This document shows, in pieces, positions 23,967-31,130 of a stretch of DNA of 31,295 bases. A program made the translations under genes and the position numbers. The notes beneath the pieces were generated by a model. The model was given only the letters and a program-made list of their open reading frames with translations. It did no database searches and was not told where the DNA came from. Location: positions 1-31,295 of the forward strand of contig JAUVXT010000003.1 of assembly GCA_030603465.1 (NCBI GenBank), in the 5' to 3' direction. This DNA comes from Deltaproteobacteria bacterium. GTDB lineage: Bacteria > Desulfobacterota > Syntrophia > Syntrophales > UBA2210. The first letter of the stretch is position 1. Every line of letters begins with the position of its first letter.

Positions 23967-24935
23967 ATGAAGAAAGCATTAAGATTTTTAGTGGTGTTAG
24001 CAGTGGTATTTACATTGGCAGGGACCGTATATGCTGAGACCTACAGCATCGGAACCAACCCGCAGGGATCACTCTTCTATTCCACAGGGATGGCGGTCTC
24101 CAAAGTGATGGTCGAGAAAACGGGCCAGCAGTACCGTGTTGCACCCTACGGAGGATCGTCAACGTACATTCCCCTCATAAACAAGGGAGAACTGGCCTTC
24201 GGATGCGCTAACGGAGGGGAAACGGCATTCGCCTATCAGGGAACGGAAATCTTCGAGGGTAAGCCGAACAAGAATGTTCGCATGATTGCTGCGTATTACA
24301 AAAACTACGGGGGCTTCGCCGTCAGGAATGACTCCAGCTATAAGATGATGAGAGAGCTGAAAGGGATGCGGATACCATCGGATTACACTGCCGGCCGAGT
24401 ATTCCATTATTTGACCGAGGCTATTCTGGCGGCGGAAGATCTGACACATTCGGATTTTAAACTGCTTCCCGTTCCGAATTTTGTGGCAGGGATCAACATG
24501 TTTATACAGGGAAAGGTTGATGCCGCCTATATTCCCATGAATACGGGAATCGGGAAAAAGGCGATGGCGACTATTAAGGGTGGGTGGCATTTTGTCGACT
24601 TCGACGGATCGGCAGCGGCACAACCCAAGGTTGCAAAGGTTCTTCCCTCGAGCCGGACGGAAGAGCTGTCTCCCGGAAAGATGCGTGAAGGCGTTACCGT
24701 AGATCCCACGACCATGCTGATCGTTGATTTCTATGTCATCGGCGGTGCCCATGTGGCGGATGGTGTAGTCTATACACTGGCAAAGACCATGCATGACAAC
24801 AAGTCGGACCTCGCCAAATCCTTTGGCGTTTTCAATCGCTTTAATCCCAAGGGTATGGCTGCCAAGCATCCCACGCCCTACCATCCGGGAGCCATCAAGT
24901 TTTACAAGGAGATCGGGATATGGAAGGGGAGTTGA
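23967..24935 (+). CDS. TAXI-family TRAP substrate-binding protein
   Basis: The 322-residue protein has a signal peptide ending VYA at residue 23 and the NMT1/TAXI-type fold. Typical features are YSIGTNPQGSLFYSTGMAVSKV near the start, APYGGSSTYIPLINKGELAFGCANGGE, KGMRIPSDYTAG and the later hydrophobic ATMLIVDFYVIGG. It would capture a ligand in the periplasm and deliver it to the fused permease encoded 76 bases upstream. Known TAXI ligands include glutamate-like and other carboxylic acids, but nothing here defines the ligand. A full AAAGGAGGT ribosome site precedes the ATG, so expression is likely high. A 10-bp hairpin follows the gene. Confidence 0.9.
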   Translation: MKKALRFLVVLAVVFTLAGTVYAETYSIGTNPQGSLFYSTGMAVSKVMVEKTGQQYRVAPYGGSSTYIPLINKGELAFGCANGGETAFAYQGTEIFEGKPNKNVRMIAAYYKNYGGFAVRNDSSYKMMRELKGMRIPSDYTAGRVFHYLTEAILAAEDLTHSDFKLLPVPNFVAGINMFIQGKVDAAYIPMNTGIGKKAMATIKGGWHFVDFDGSAAAQPKVAKVLPSSRTEELSPGKMREGVTVDPTTMLIVDFYVIGGAHVADGVVYTLAKTMHDNKSDLAKSFGVFNRFNPKGMAAKHPTPYHPGAIKFYKEIGIWKGS

Positions 24936-24965
24936 TGATTCCCGCGTGAAAAGAACGTGAAGTGG

Positions 24966-25000
24966 ACAGGGTGGGTGGCCGCTGTTTGATCCCACCCTGT
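24966..25000 (+). terminator. Hairpin after the TRAP binding-protein gene, likely terminator
   Basis: ACAGGGTGGG and CCCACCCTGT form a perfect 10-bp stem with a 15-base loop, 31 bases after the stop codon. It is followed by TCTTGC, a poor T-run. It may terminate, or protect the mRNA of the strongly translated binding protein. Confidence 0.55.
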
Positions 25001-25043
25001 TCTTGCATAATCACTGATACACACGTGAAACTATTTCCATAAT

Positions 25044-26423
25044 GTGACAATGAAAATGAGTCGCCGCGCCTATATACCCACAGAGCCTGCTTTAACATCC
25101 TATTATGATTGCGTCCAGGCCTTTCATAATGGCAGCGACAGCCCGCGTGCGTTTCTGGAGAGATGCCTGGCAATAATCGAGAGCCTGGAAAACGAAATAA
25201 GGGCATTTACGGCGCTTAATATAGAGGGCGCACGAGAGGCCGCCGATGCGGCGACGCTCCGATATAAAGAGGGCAGGTCACTGTCTCAAATCGATGGAAT
25301 GCCGATTGGTGTCAAAGATATCATTGATACGGCCGATATGCCGACGCAAATGGGCTCTTCACTCTTCAAAGGTTGGCGTCCCCGTTTTGACTCTGCCTCT
25401 GTCGGTGCGCTCAAGCAGGCTGGTGCGGTTATTCTCGGTAAGACCGTTACCACAGAATTTGCCGCCGTGGTCCCGGGTCCAACTCATAATCCATTCGATA
25501 CGGGTCGTACGCCGGGAGGGTCAAGCAGCGGCTCGGCGGCTGCCGTCGGAATCGGCATGCTTCCCGTAGGGTTAGGTACGCAGGTCATCGGATCAATCAC
25601 CCGGCCCGCCAGCTATTGTGGCTGTTTTGGATACAAACCCACTGTGGGAGTACTGAATCGGGGCGGTTCACTGGATTATATGAGCCAGAGTTCCCTCGGA
25701 GTGCTGGCGGCGAGTCTTAATGATGCATGGGCGGTAACCTATGCCATTTCGTCGAGAGTTGGGGGCGATCCCGGCTTTCCCGGACTCTATGGAGAAGAAA
25801 ATCCAAAACCCGCATGCCGGCCTGATCGGCTGATCAGACTGGATACTGCCGGGTGGGGCAAGACGGAAGAGAAAACACGAAAAATCTTTGAAGATGCCCT
25901 GGGTCGGTTACAATCAGCGGGAGTGGAAATCCTGAACCGCTGTGATAATCCAGCAATCGAAGAGTATGAGAAGGCCATAGCGGAAAGCTTGGATATGAGC
26001 AGGAAGATCAATACCTGGGAATTTCACTGGCCCCTGAGCACCTTTGAAGATCGACTGCCGGGACATTTGAGTGAAATTATGGAGGGACGGCTGGCGGCGG
26101 CCGGGGAAATGACACTCGCAGACTATCGGAACTGGATCACGGAACGGGACATGGCCCGGAATCTCCATAAGAATTTATCCGACGTTACCGACGGCTTCAT
26201 AACACTGGGCGCCACCGGTGCGGCACCGGTGGGGCTGGATTCCACAGGAGACCCCGCATTTAATCTGCCCGCCGCCTATATAGGGTGCCCGGCCCTGACG
26301 TTACCCTGTTTATCCGTGGATGAGATGCCCCTCGGGATTCAGTTGATGGGATTCAAGGATGAAGACGAAAAGCTTTTTTCACAGGCGCGGTGGGAGGAAG
26401 GAATCTTTCTTCCTCAACAGTAG
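25044..26423 (+). CDS. Amidase-signature family hydrolase
   Basis: The 459-residue enzyme hydrolyses an amide bond with a Lys/cis-Ser/Ser triad. K91 is in PIGVKDIIDT. The serine-rich loop GGSSSGSAAAV (158-168) supplies the cis-Ser. The nucleophile S184 is in GTQVIGSITRPASYCG. The TQ.IGS.xRPAS form resembles members that act on small amides or ureido compounds. The substrate is unknown. The frame opens with GTG (25044), with ATG codons at 25050 and 25056 as alternatives; no ribosome site decides. It follows a hairpin after the TRAP genes and precedes mobile debris, so its co-transcription with the AOR is doubtful. Confidence 0.87.
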   Translation: MTMKMSRRAYIPTEPALTSYYDCVQAFHNGSDSPRAFLERCLAIIESLENEIRAFTALNIEGAREAADAATLRYKEGRSLSQIDGMPIGVKDIIDTADMPTQMGSSLFKGWRPRFDSASVGALKQAGAVILGKTVTTEFAAVVPGPTHNPFDTGRTPGGSSSGSAAAVGIGMLPVGLGTQVIGSITRPASYCGCFGYKPTVGVLNRGGSLDYMSQSSLGVLAASLNDAWAVTYAISSRVGGDPGFPGLYGEENPKPACRPDRLIRLDTAGWGKTEEKTRKIFEDALGRLQSAGVEILNRCDNPAIEEYEKAIAESLDMSRKINTWEFHWPLSTFEDRLPGHLSEIMEGRLAAAGEMTLADYRNWITERDMARNLHKNLSDVTDGFITLGATGAAPVGLDSTGDPAFNLPAAYIGCPALTLPCLSVDEMPLGIQLMGFKDEDEKLFSQARWEEGIFLPQQ

Positions 26424-26440
26424 CCACTTGCCTCATTGAC

Positions 26441-26486
26441 GCTCCCCGCAGCAAGCAGCGGGGAATGCGCTCGCTGTTCAGTTCAA
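26441..26486 (+). repeat. REP-like intergenic repeat, copy B
   Basis: The core CCCCGCAGCAAGCAGCGGGG is followed by AATGCGCTCGCTGTTCAG and TTCAA, as in the other copies. The 5' flank TATATTCGCTCGC is missing, so this copy is truncated on the left. Confidence 0.65.
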
Positions 26487-26522
26487 CTCTTTCAAGGTAA
26501 CTTACTGAAAGTGGGAGAATTG

Positions 26523-26543
26523 CCCGGCTCTTTCAGAGCCGGG
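26523..26543. terminator. Strong hairpin downstream of the amidase gene
   Basis: CCCGGCTCT and AGAGCCGGG form a perfect 9-bp stem with a TTC loop. No T-run follows on either strand (GTTACG on the plus side). It could be a terminator for the amidase transcript or the edge of the inserted element. Confidence 0.4.
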
Positions 26544-26544
26544 G

Positions 26545-26880
26545 TTACGCGCTACCTTGGGGAAAGGACGGAAAAACCCTGTTCGTCTCTACGCAGCGAA
26601 CAACCTGCCCTTTTCCGGCTTTCGGCGACATGTAGAACTGATCGGACCCGATAAGGATCCTTTGATAATTTGCCATCGGGATACACTTCCTTGTATCGGC
26701 CTGCACGGGATAAAACTTCTCTCTTGATCGCATTGACCCTGCGCATCCTGGCGCCCAGGATATAGGGGATGTTGTTTCCGTCCGGTTCGGCCATGGTTTT
26801 ATCGCTGATTGCGCCACGATACAGAATTGACCCACGTTGAAGCGAGTCTTTATGCGATCTGTGATAGAGATCGGACATGA
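26545..26880 (-). pseudogene. IS1634-type transposase relic
   Basis: Reading leftwards, the minus strand gives ISDKTMAE, then NNIPYILGARMRRVNAIKREVLSRAGRYKEV and further weak similarity. This is the internal segment 'DRGMIS....L....IPYILG.RMR...EV..EVLSR.GRY.EV' typical of IS1634/IS1549-family transposases. The expected DRGM has become YRGA. Past GRYKEVYPDGK the match moves to other frames (CRRKPEKGR lies in another frame). Both ends of the gene are missing: family members have about 500 residues and this covers roughly 100. It is therefore dead. It lies in the catabolic block, between the amidase and AOR genes. Confidence 0.72.
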
Positions 26881-26946
26881 CGCGATTTTTTGAAAAGCTC
26901 TATGGCGGTTGGGACATATAGCGAAAAAAGAGAAAGGATAGAGATT

Positions 26947-28797
26947 ATGTTTGGATATATGGGAAAGGTTTTACATGTCGATCTGACCACCGGGGAGAGC
27001 AGAGTGGAAGAATTGAACGAGAAGCTCATGGCGAAGGTCATTGGCGGCCGGGGTCTCGGTGCCTATCTGATGTGGCGGGAAGTGGGACCCGATGTCGATC
27101 CTTTGGGACCGGAGAATAAATGCATTATCACGACGGGGCCCTTTACCGGGACAGGTTTGCCTACTGCCACCCGCGCGCTGGCGCTCACAAAATCGCCCTT
27201 GACGGGGATCTATCTCTTTTCGATGGCAGGTTCTCGCATAGGGGTATCGTTGAAGAAAGCCGGTTATGACGCCATCGTCATAGGCGGCAAGGCAGAGACC
27301 CCGTCCTACCTGGCTGTCAATGGTTCCACCGTAGAGGTAAAACCCGCTCCCGAACTCTGGAGGCTGAATACTTCAGATACCTTTAAGAAGCTTGGTGACG
27401 TGGTTCCTGAAAAATCGGCCCTGGTGGCCATCGGTCCTGCCGGTGAAAAGCTGGTAAAATTTTCCGCACTGATCGGAGACGATCATCGCCGTTTTGGGCG
27501 AGGAGGTTTTGGCGCTGTACTAGGGAGTAAGAATCTCAAGGCGATTGCAATAAATGGCCGGGAATCGGTTGAAGTTGCCCAGCCCGAAGAATATCAGGCG
27601 TGGCTTAAGAAGTTTCGGGCAATCGTCAAGGAAAAAGCCGGACCCAGAGATAATTTCGGAAGATACGGCACCGGTGACGGTCCAGCCATACTCAGTGGTC
27701 TGGGGATTCTCCCCATGAAAAACTGGCAGCGGGGGACCTTTGACGAGGCCAACAACATCTCCATGACAGACATGCGCGACAAACTCGGCCTCGTTGAAAA
27801 GGATTCCGGATGTCACGGATGCCCCATTCAGTGCGGCAGCAGGACAGTGGTGAAGGAAGGACCCTACAGCGGTTCGGCCACGCATGGTCCCGAATATGAG
27901 ACAATATATGCTCTGGGTTCCAGTTGCGCAATCGGCAAGCCCGAATTTGTCATAGCCGCCAATGCCCTCTGCGATGAACTGGGGCTGGACACCATGTCTG
28001 CCGGGATCGTCGTCTCCTTCGCCATGGAGTGTTTTGAAAGGGGATTGTTGAAGGCTGAAGACAATGATGGCCGCACTGTCGATTTCGGTGACGACGAGGG
28101 TGCCTATGAGTTACTCAAAAAGATTGCCGCCAGGGAAGGGCTTGGCGATCTCCTGGCCGAGGGGACCCGTGCAGCGGCAGCAAAAATCGGAGGAGGTTCC
28201 GATGCCTTTGCCATGCAAGTGAAGGGGATGGAGCTGGGAGGCTATGATCCCCGTGGTGCCGCTTCTCAGGCGATTACCTATGCGGCGGGGAGCCGTGGCG
28301 GATGCCATCACGGGATCGGTCTGGGTGCTCGCGTGGATGCCCTCAAACCCACTCGGCACGAAACAGAGGGAAAGGCCGCTCTCATCCGGATGCTGGGAAG
28401 GAAGCAGATATCGCTGGACAGCATCCCCGGCTGTACCCTGGGGCTGAGCAGGGCCTTTGATTACGATATCATCGGCGAAGGTCTGTCGCTCCTCACCGGC
28501 ATACCATTTGACAAGGAAAAGCTTGAGTATGACGCCGACCGGGCATTGACTCTGGAAAGGATGTATAACATCCGTGAGGGAATGACCAGAAAGGATGACA
28601 CGCTGCCCAAGCGTTTGCTGACGGAAACCCTGCCTGACGGTCCCTCTAAGGGAAACCGGTTGACGGCTGAGGATCTCGACGCCATGTTGTCGGATTACTA
28701 CCGTCTGCAGGGTTGGGATGAAGTAACAGGAGTTCCCACTGAGAAGCGTTTGAGTGAACTGGGTCTCACCGATGTGGTGGGTGACACCGTCAAATAA
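26947..28797 (+). CDS. aor: Aldehyde:ferredoxin oxidoreductase (tungsten-pterin type)
   Basis: The 616-residue enzyme interconverts aldehydes and carboxylic acids using a tungsten bis-pterin centre and ferredoxin. The [4Fe-4S] ligands C289, C292, C296 (DSGCHGCPIQCGS) and C496 (SIPGCTLG) fall almost exactly where Pyrococcus AOR has 288, 291, 295 and 494. The N-terminal MFGYMGKVLHVDLTTGE, GGRGLGAYLMWREV and the pterin-binding AGSRIGVSLKKAGYDAIVIGGKA fit. The ATG at 26947 is chosen because AAAGGA lies 9-14 bases upstream; a TTG at 26890 would add an unrelated 19 residues. In anaerobic syntrophs such enzymes reduce acids or detoxify aldehydes with low-potential electrons. The true substrate is not evident. 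Confidence 0.9.
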   Translation: MFGYMGKVLHVDLTTGESRVEELNEKLMAKVIGGRGLGAYLMWREVGPDVDPLGPENKCIITTGPFTGTGLPTATRALALTKSPLTGIYLFSMAGSRIGVSLKKAGYDAIVIGGKAETPSYLAVNGSTVEVKPAPELWRLNTSDTFKKLGDVVPEKSALVAIGPAGEKLVKFSALIGDDHRRFGRGGFGAVLGSKNLKAIAINGRESVEVAQPEEYQAWLKKFRAIVKEKAGPRDNFGRYGTGDGPAILSGLGILPMKNWQRGTFDEANNISMTDMRDKLGLVEKDSGCHGCPIQCGSRTVVKEGPYSGSATHGPEYETIYALGSSCAIGKPEFVIAANALCDELGLDTMSAGIVVSFAMECFERGLLKAEDNDGRTVDFGDDEGAYELLKKIAAREGLGDLLAEGTRAAAAKIGGGSDAFAMQVKGMELGGYDPRGAASQAITYAAGSRGGCHHGIGLGARVDALKPTRHETEGKAALIRMLGRKQISLDSIPGCTLGLSRAFDYDIIGEGLSLLTGIPFDKEKLEYDADRALTLERMYNIREGMTRKDDTLPKRLLTETLPDGPSKGNRLTAEDLDAMLSDYYRLQGWDEVTGVPTEKRLSELGLTDVVGDTVK

Positions 28798-28917
28798 CAT
28801 TCCGACGGGGTGGCATTTTGGGCAAAGGCTATTATTATCGGACGTTGCCCGTTCTACATACTGAACCCCACCGCTATTTATTGAAAATGCCAGTATCGGC
28901 ATTATCGCTAAAGAGCA

Positions 28918-28976
28918 TTGAACTGAACAGCGAGCGTATTTCCCGTTGCTTGCGGCGGGGAATGCGAGCGAATATA
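28918..28976 (-). repeat. REP-like intergenic repeat, copy C
   Basis: The reverse complement reads TATATTCGCTCGC, CCCCGCCGCAAGC, ACGCTCGCTGTTCAG and TTCAA, the same order and length (59 bp) as copy A at 745-803. It occupies the gap between the AOR gene and the enolase-superfamily gene. Confidence 0.7.
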
Positions 28977-29066
28977 AAACAAAAAATTTCCTTACTGTGC
29001 TACTGAACATTGGAAACGAACAGCGTTTCATTCTCAAACGACCAATAAAAATTGGAGGATATCGTT

Positions 29067-30212
29067 ATGATGATCAAGGATGTACAGGCAATTCCGCTGG
29101 TTCTCTTACTGGACAAACCCTTTGAAGCCGGGACCTATCGTGTCAGTAACAGAAATACGATTATTGTAAGGATTACCACAGATGAAGCGATACAGGGGGA
29201 GGTCTACGGAGGGGACGAAGATATCTGTCAGGATGAAATCGTTGCCTTAATCAATGGCGAGTTCAAAAAATTGATAGTGGGTAAAACAGTTGAAAGTCCG
29301 GAGGACATTCAGAACCTCTACAGAGATTTAATGAATTATCCGATCGATCTCGGATATCGCGCCCTTGTAGATCTCGATATGGGACGTCACGGTATTCAAC
29401 AGCAGGCCCTTTCTCTAGTAGATATGGCAGTATGGGATGCTTTTGGTAAAGTTCAGGGAAAACCTGTTCACGAGTTGCTTGGAGGAGCGCGGAGGGACAG
29501 TATCCCCGTTATCGCTATAGGCGGCTACTATCACGACAATGAACCTCAGGGTACGTTTGATGAAGTTATCTGGTTGAAGGATCAAGGGGTAAGCGGCATA
29601 AAGATGAAGGTCGGCAGGGTTGCCTTTGAAAAGGACGTTGAGAGAATTCAGGCAGCCTTCGAGGCAGGCGGAAAGGATTTCAGCGTTGCCGTCGATGTCA
29701 ACCAGGGTTGGACGGTTGAACAGGTAAAAATATTTTGTCGCGATGCGGGGGATCTCGGGTTAGCCTGGCTTGAGGAGCCGGTAAAGTGGTACGATTGTTT
29801 GACGGGCCTCGCGGAAGTGAGAAAAGAATCAAAAATTCCCATTGTAAGTGGTCAGGGAGATATCTCCGAATATCGAAGTTGCGATCTCGTCAGGTATGGC
29901 GCCGTTGACCAGTTGAATACCGATGCCACGCTCGTGGGCGGCATCACCGGCTGGATGAATGTGGCGAAATTCGCCGCATCTCGCAATGTGTCAATGGGAC
30001 ACCATGAGGAACCACAGGTATCCCTCACGCTCCTGTCTGTAGTGGAAAATATCGGACCCGTCGAAATATTCGCCGATGAGAAAAGAGATCCGCTCTGGAA
30101 AAAGATCCTGAAAAACGCGCCCGTACCCGAAGATGGGAAATTAAGAGTACCTCAGGGACCGGGACTGGGCCTCGAACTAAACTGGGATGTCATAGACAAG
30201 CTGAGAATTTGA
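29067..30212 (+). CDS. Enolase-superfamily enzyme (mandelate racemase/muconate lactonizing type)
   Basis: The 381-residue protein has the capping domain (1-130) and the TIM-barrel of MR/MLE enzymes, which abstract a proton next to a carboxylate. The KxK motif is K179/K181 (GIKMKVG). Metal ligands are D210 (VDVNQGW) and E236 (LEEPV). The third ligand position, normally Glu in 'GE', is Gln263 (VSGQGD), with D265 two residues later. A His near the end (MGHHEEPQ) fits the general base. Racemase, cycloisomerase and sugar-acid dehydratase members cannot be separated here. The ATG at 29067 follows GGAGG by 8 bases; the upstream TTG at 29052 lies on that ribosome site. The gene closes the catabolic block. 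Confidence 0.87.
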   Translation: MMIKDVQAIPLVLLLDKPFEAGTYRVSNRNTIIVRITTDEAIQGEVYGGDEDICQDEIVALINGEFKKLIVGKTVESPEDIQNLYRDLMNYPIDLGYRALVDLDMGRHGIQQQALSLVDMAVWDAFGKVQGKPVHELLGGARRDSIPVIAIGGYYHDNEPQGTFDEVIWLKDQGVSGIKMKVGRVAFEKDVERIQAAFEAGGKDFSVAVDVNQGWTVEQVKIFCRDAGDLGLAWLEEPVKWYDCLTGLAEVRKESKIPIVSGQGDISEYRSCDLVRYGAVDQLNTDATLVGGITGWMNVAKFAASRNVSMGHHEEPQVSLTLLSVVENIGPVEIFADEKRDPLWKKILKNAPVPEDGKLRVPQGPGLGLELNWDVIDKLRI

Positions 30213-30288
30213 AGAAGGCCTGTTTTTTCTTCCGAATCGAGATTTCCCAATCACTGGTTATTACTCTGGCAGTTAAACATATCAAATG

Positions 30289-30316
30289 TCATGCCGGACT
30301 TGATCCGGCATCCATT
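30289..30316 (+). repeat. REP-like palindrome
   Basis: TGCCGGA and TCCGGCA pair around CTTGA within GTCATGCCGGACTTGATCC. This short palindrome is, from recall, a widely dispersed intergenic repeat type in proteobacteria. It follows the enolase-superfamily gene. Confidence 0.55.
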
Positions 30317-30322
30317 CTAGTC

Positions 30323-30427
30323 CTACAACTGATCCACAGAGATGCCCATTGTGCGGGCAAGCTTTTCCAGCGTCAACCTCATCAGTGCGTTGGTGATATT
30401 CCTCTGTTGTTTTATGGGTGGAATTAA
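30323..30427 (-). pseudogene. Relic of an HTH (XRE/Cro-like) regulator, C-terminal tail
   Basis: The minus strand ends TLEKLARTMGISVDQL followed by TAG (30325-30323). This is the usual end of an XRE-type helix-turn-helix domain ('..LEKLARALGVSVDEL'). Upstream residues in frame (IPPIKQQRNITNALMRL) do not complete an HTH, and the hicA gene begins shortly beyond, so only the tail survives. A second, related tail is at 31036-31130. Confidence 0.5.
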
Positions 30428-30432
30428 AACGT

Positions 30433-30657
30433 TCAACGATTTTTTAAGAGTTCATCAATCGTGATGCCTATGTCTTTGGCGATTTGTCGAAGAAGAATAG
30501 GAGATACATCACGACCAGCATGAAATGGTACTGTGGTAAATCTGCCATCGGGATGACGAAATTGTTTATGAGAGCCTCTTTGACGTACTTCAATAAATCC
30601 AAGATTTTTAAGAAGGGTTACTACTTCTTTCGGTTTCAATATGGGTATCGAGCCCAT
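30433..30657 (-). CDS. hicA: HicA-family mRNA interferase toxin
   Basis: The 74-residue protein has the double-stranded RNA-binding-like fold of HicA. KPKEVVTLLKNLGFIEVRQRGSHKQFRH places the catalytic-type His at H30 (GSH), followed by HPDGRFTTVPFHAGRDVSP and a C-terminal helix (LLRQIAKDIGITIDELLKN). Toxins of this family cleave mRNA and are neutralised by HicB. It starts 2 bases after the hicB stop codon, so the two are co-translated. Length is typical (60-90). The sequence shows no disruption. Confidence 0.88.
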   Translation of the reverse strand: MGSIPILKPKEVVTLLKNLGFIEVRQRGSHKQFRHPDGRFTTVPFHAGRDVSPILLRQIAKDIGITIDELLKNR

Positions 30658-30659
30658 CG

Positions 30660-30869
30660 CTATACCACCACGACATTCTGTGTGCCTATAAAATCACCCT
30701 CAAGATCAGGTTCGCCATCTTCGAGAAGCATTTCAATTACTTCTTTCAAATGATCGTTTAATTCGTCAAGAGTTTTTGCCTGGGAGTGTGCACCGGGAAA
30801 GCCCGGCACATATCCAACATAAAGGCCGGTAGAGGGGCATTTTTCTACGATTGCCGTATAAGTTTTCAT
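30660..30869 (-). CDS. hicB: HicB-family antitoxin, short form
   Basis: The 69-residue protein has the HicB N-terminal fold: YTAIVEKCPSTGLYVGYVPGFPGAHSQAKTLDELNDHLKEVIEMLLEDGE. The C-terminal ribbon-helix-helix or HTH DNA-binding part found in longer HicB is absent, and the chain ends FIGTQNVVVV. It should neutralise HicA, but autoregulation would need another DNA-binding protein. AAGGAG lies about 8 bases before the ATG. The antitoxin-first order is normal for part of this family. Confidence 0.85.
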   Translation of the reverse strand: MKTYTAIVEKCPSTGLYVGYVPGFPGAHSQAKTLDELNDHLKEVIEMLLEDGEPDLEGDFIGTQNVVVV

Positions 30870-31035
30870 TGTGCAGCTCCTTATGGGGCTTTTTATCTTC
30901 CTCAGAATGGCGGATTCTCAATATATTCCTGAATCATATCCCTCATTCTGTAGAAAATGTAAGTATTTTTTAGCACTTCGGTAAAAACCAGTCAAGGCAG
31001 AAAAAATTCCTTGTCCTTAGTCGCGGCTGGCGTCT

Positions 31036-31130
31036 TCAATCCCGCAACTGTTCCACAGAGATATCCATGGCGCCGACAAGCTTTTCAAGCGTTGCCGTCC
31101 GTAGTTCAGTGGTGCTCTTCTGGTGACCTC
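31036..31130 (-). pseudogene. Second HTH-regulator tail, cut by an insertion sequence
   Basis: The minus strand reads STTELRTATLEKLVGAMDISVEQLRD and then TGA (31038-31036), closely similar to the tail at 30323-30427 (TLEKLARTMGISVDQL). The similarity begins about where the CCGGACA repeats of the mobile element stop (31131), so the gene was probably truncated by that insertion. An open frame continues into the element but reads through its terminal repeats. Confidence 0.5.

Larger units (their letters stand above)
26424..26946. other. 523-bp gap with repeat, hairpin and transposase relic
   Basis: It contains REP-like copy B (26441-26486), a strong hairpin (26523-26543) and a decayed IS1634-type transposase fragment on the minus strand. 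The promoter of the AOR gene should lie in its last 100 bases, but no clear hexamers are seen. Confidence 0.6.

Noticed and set aside
24159..24995. 278-codon minus-strand open frame over the TRAP binding-protein gene
   Set aside because: It is a shadow of a gene with a clear signal peptide, perfect ribosome site and family motifs on the plus strand.
25024..25039. parS-like half-site before the amidase gene
   Set aside because: CACGTGAAAC matches one arm only; the other arm has no matches.
28111..29037. 308-codon open frame on the minus strand across the AOR gene
   Set aside because: It is antisense to a gene with all four Fe-S cysteines in place, and its start lies in REP-like copy C. No family resemblance.
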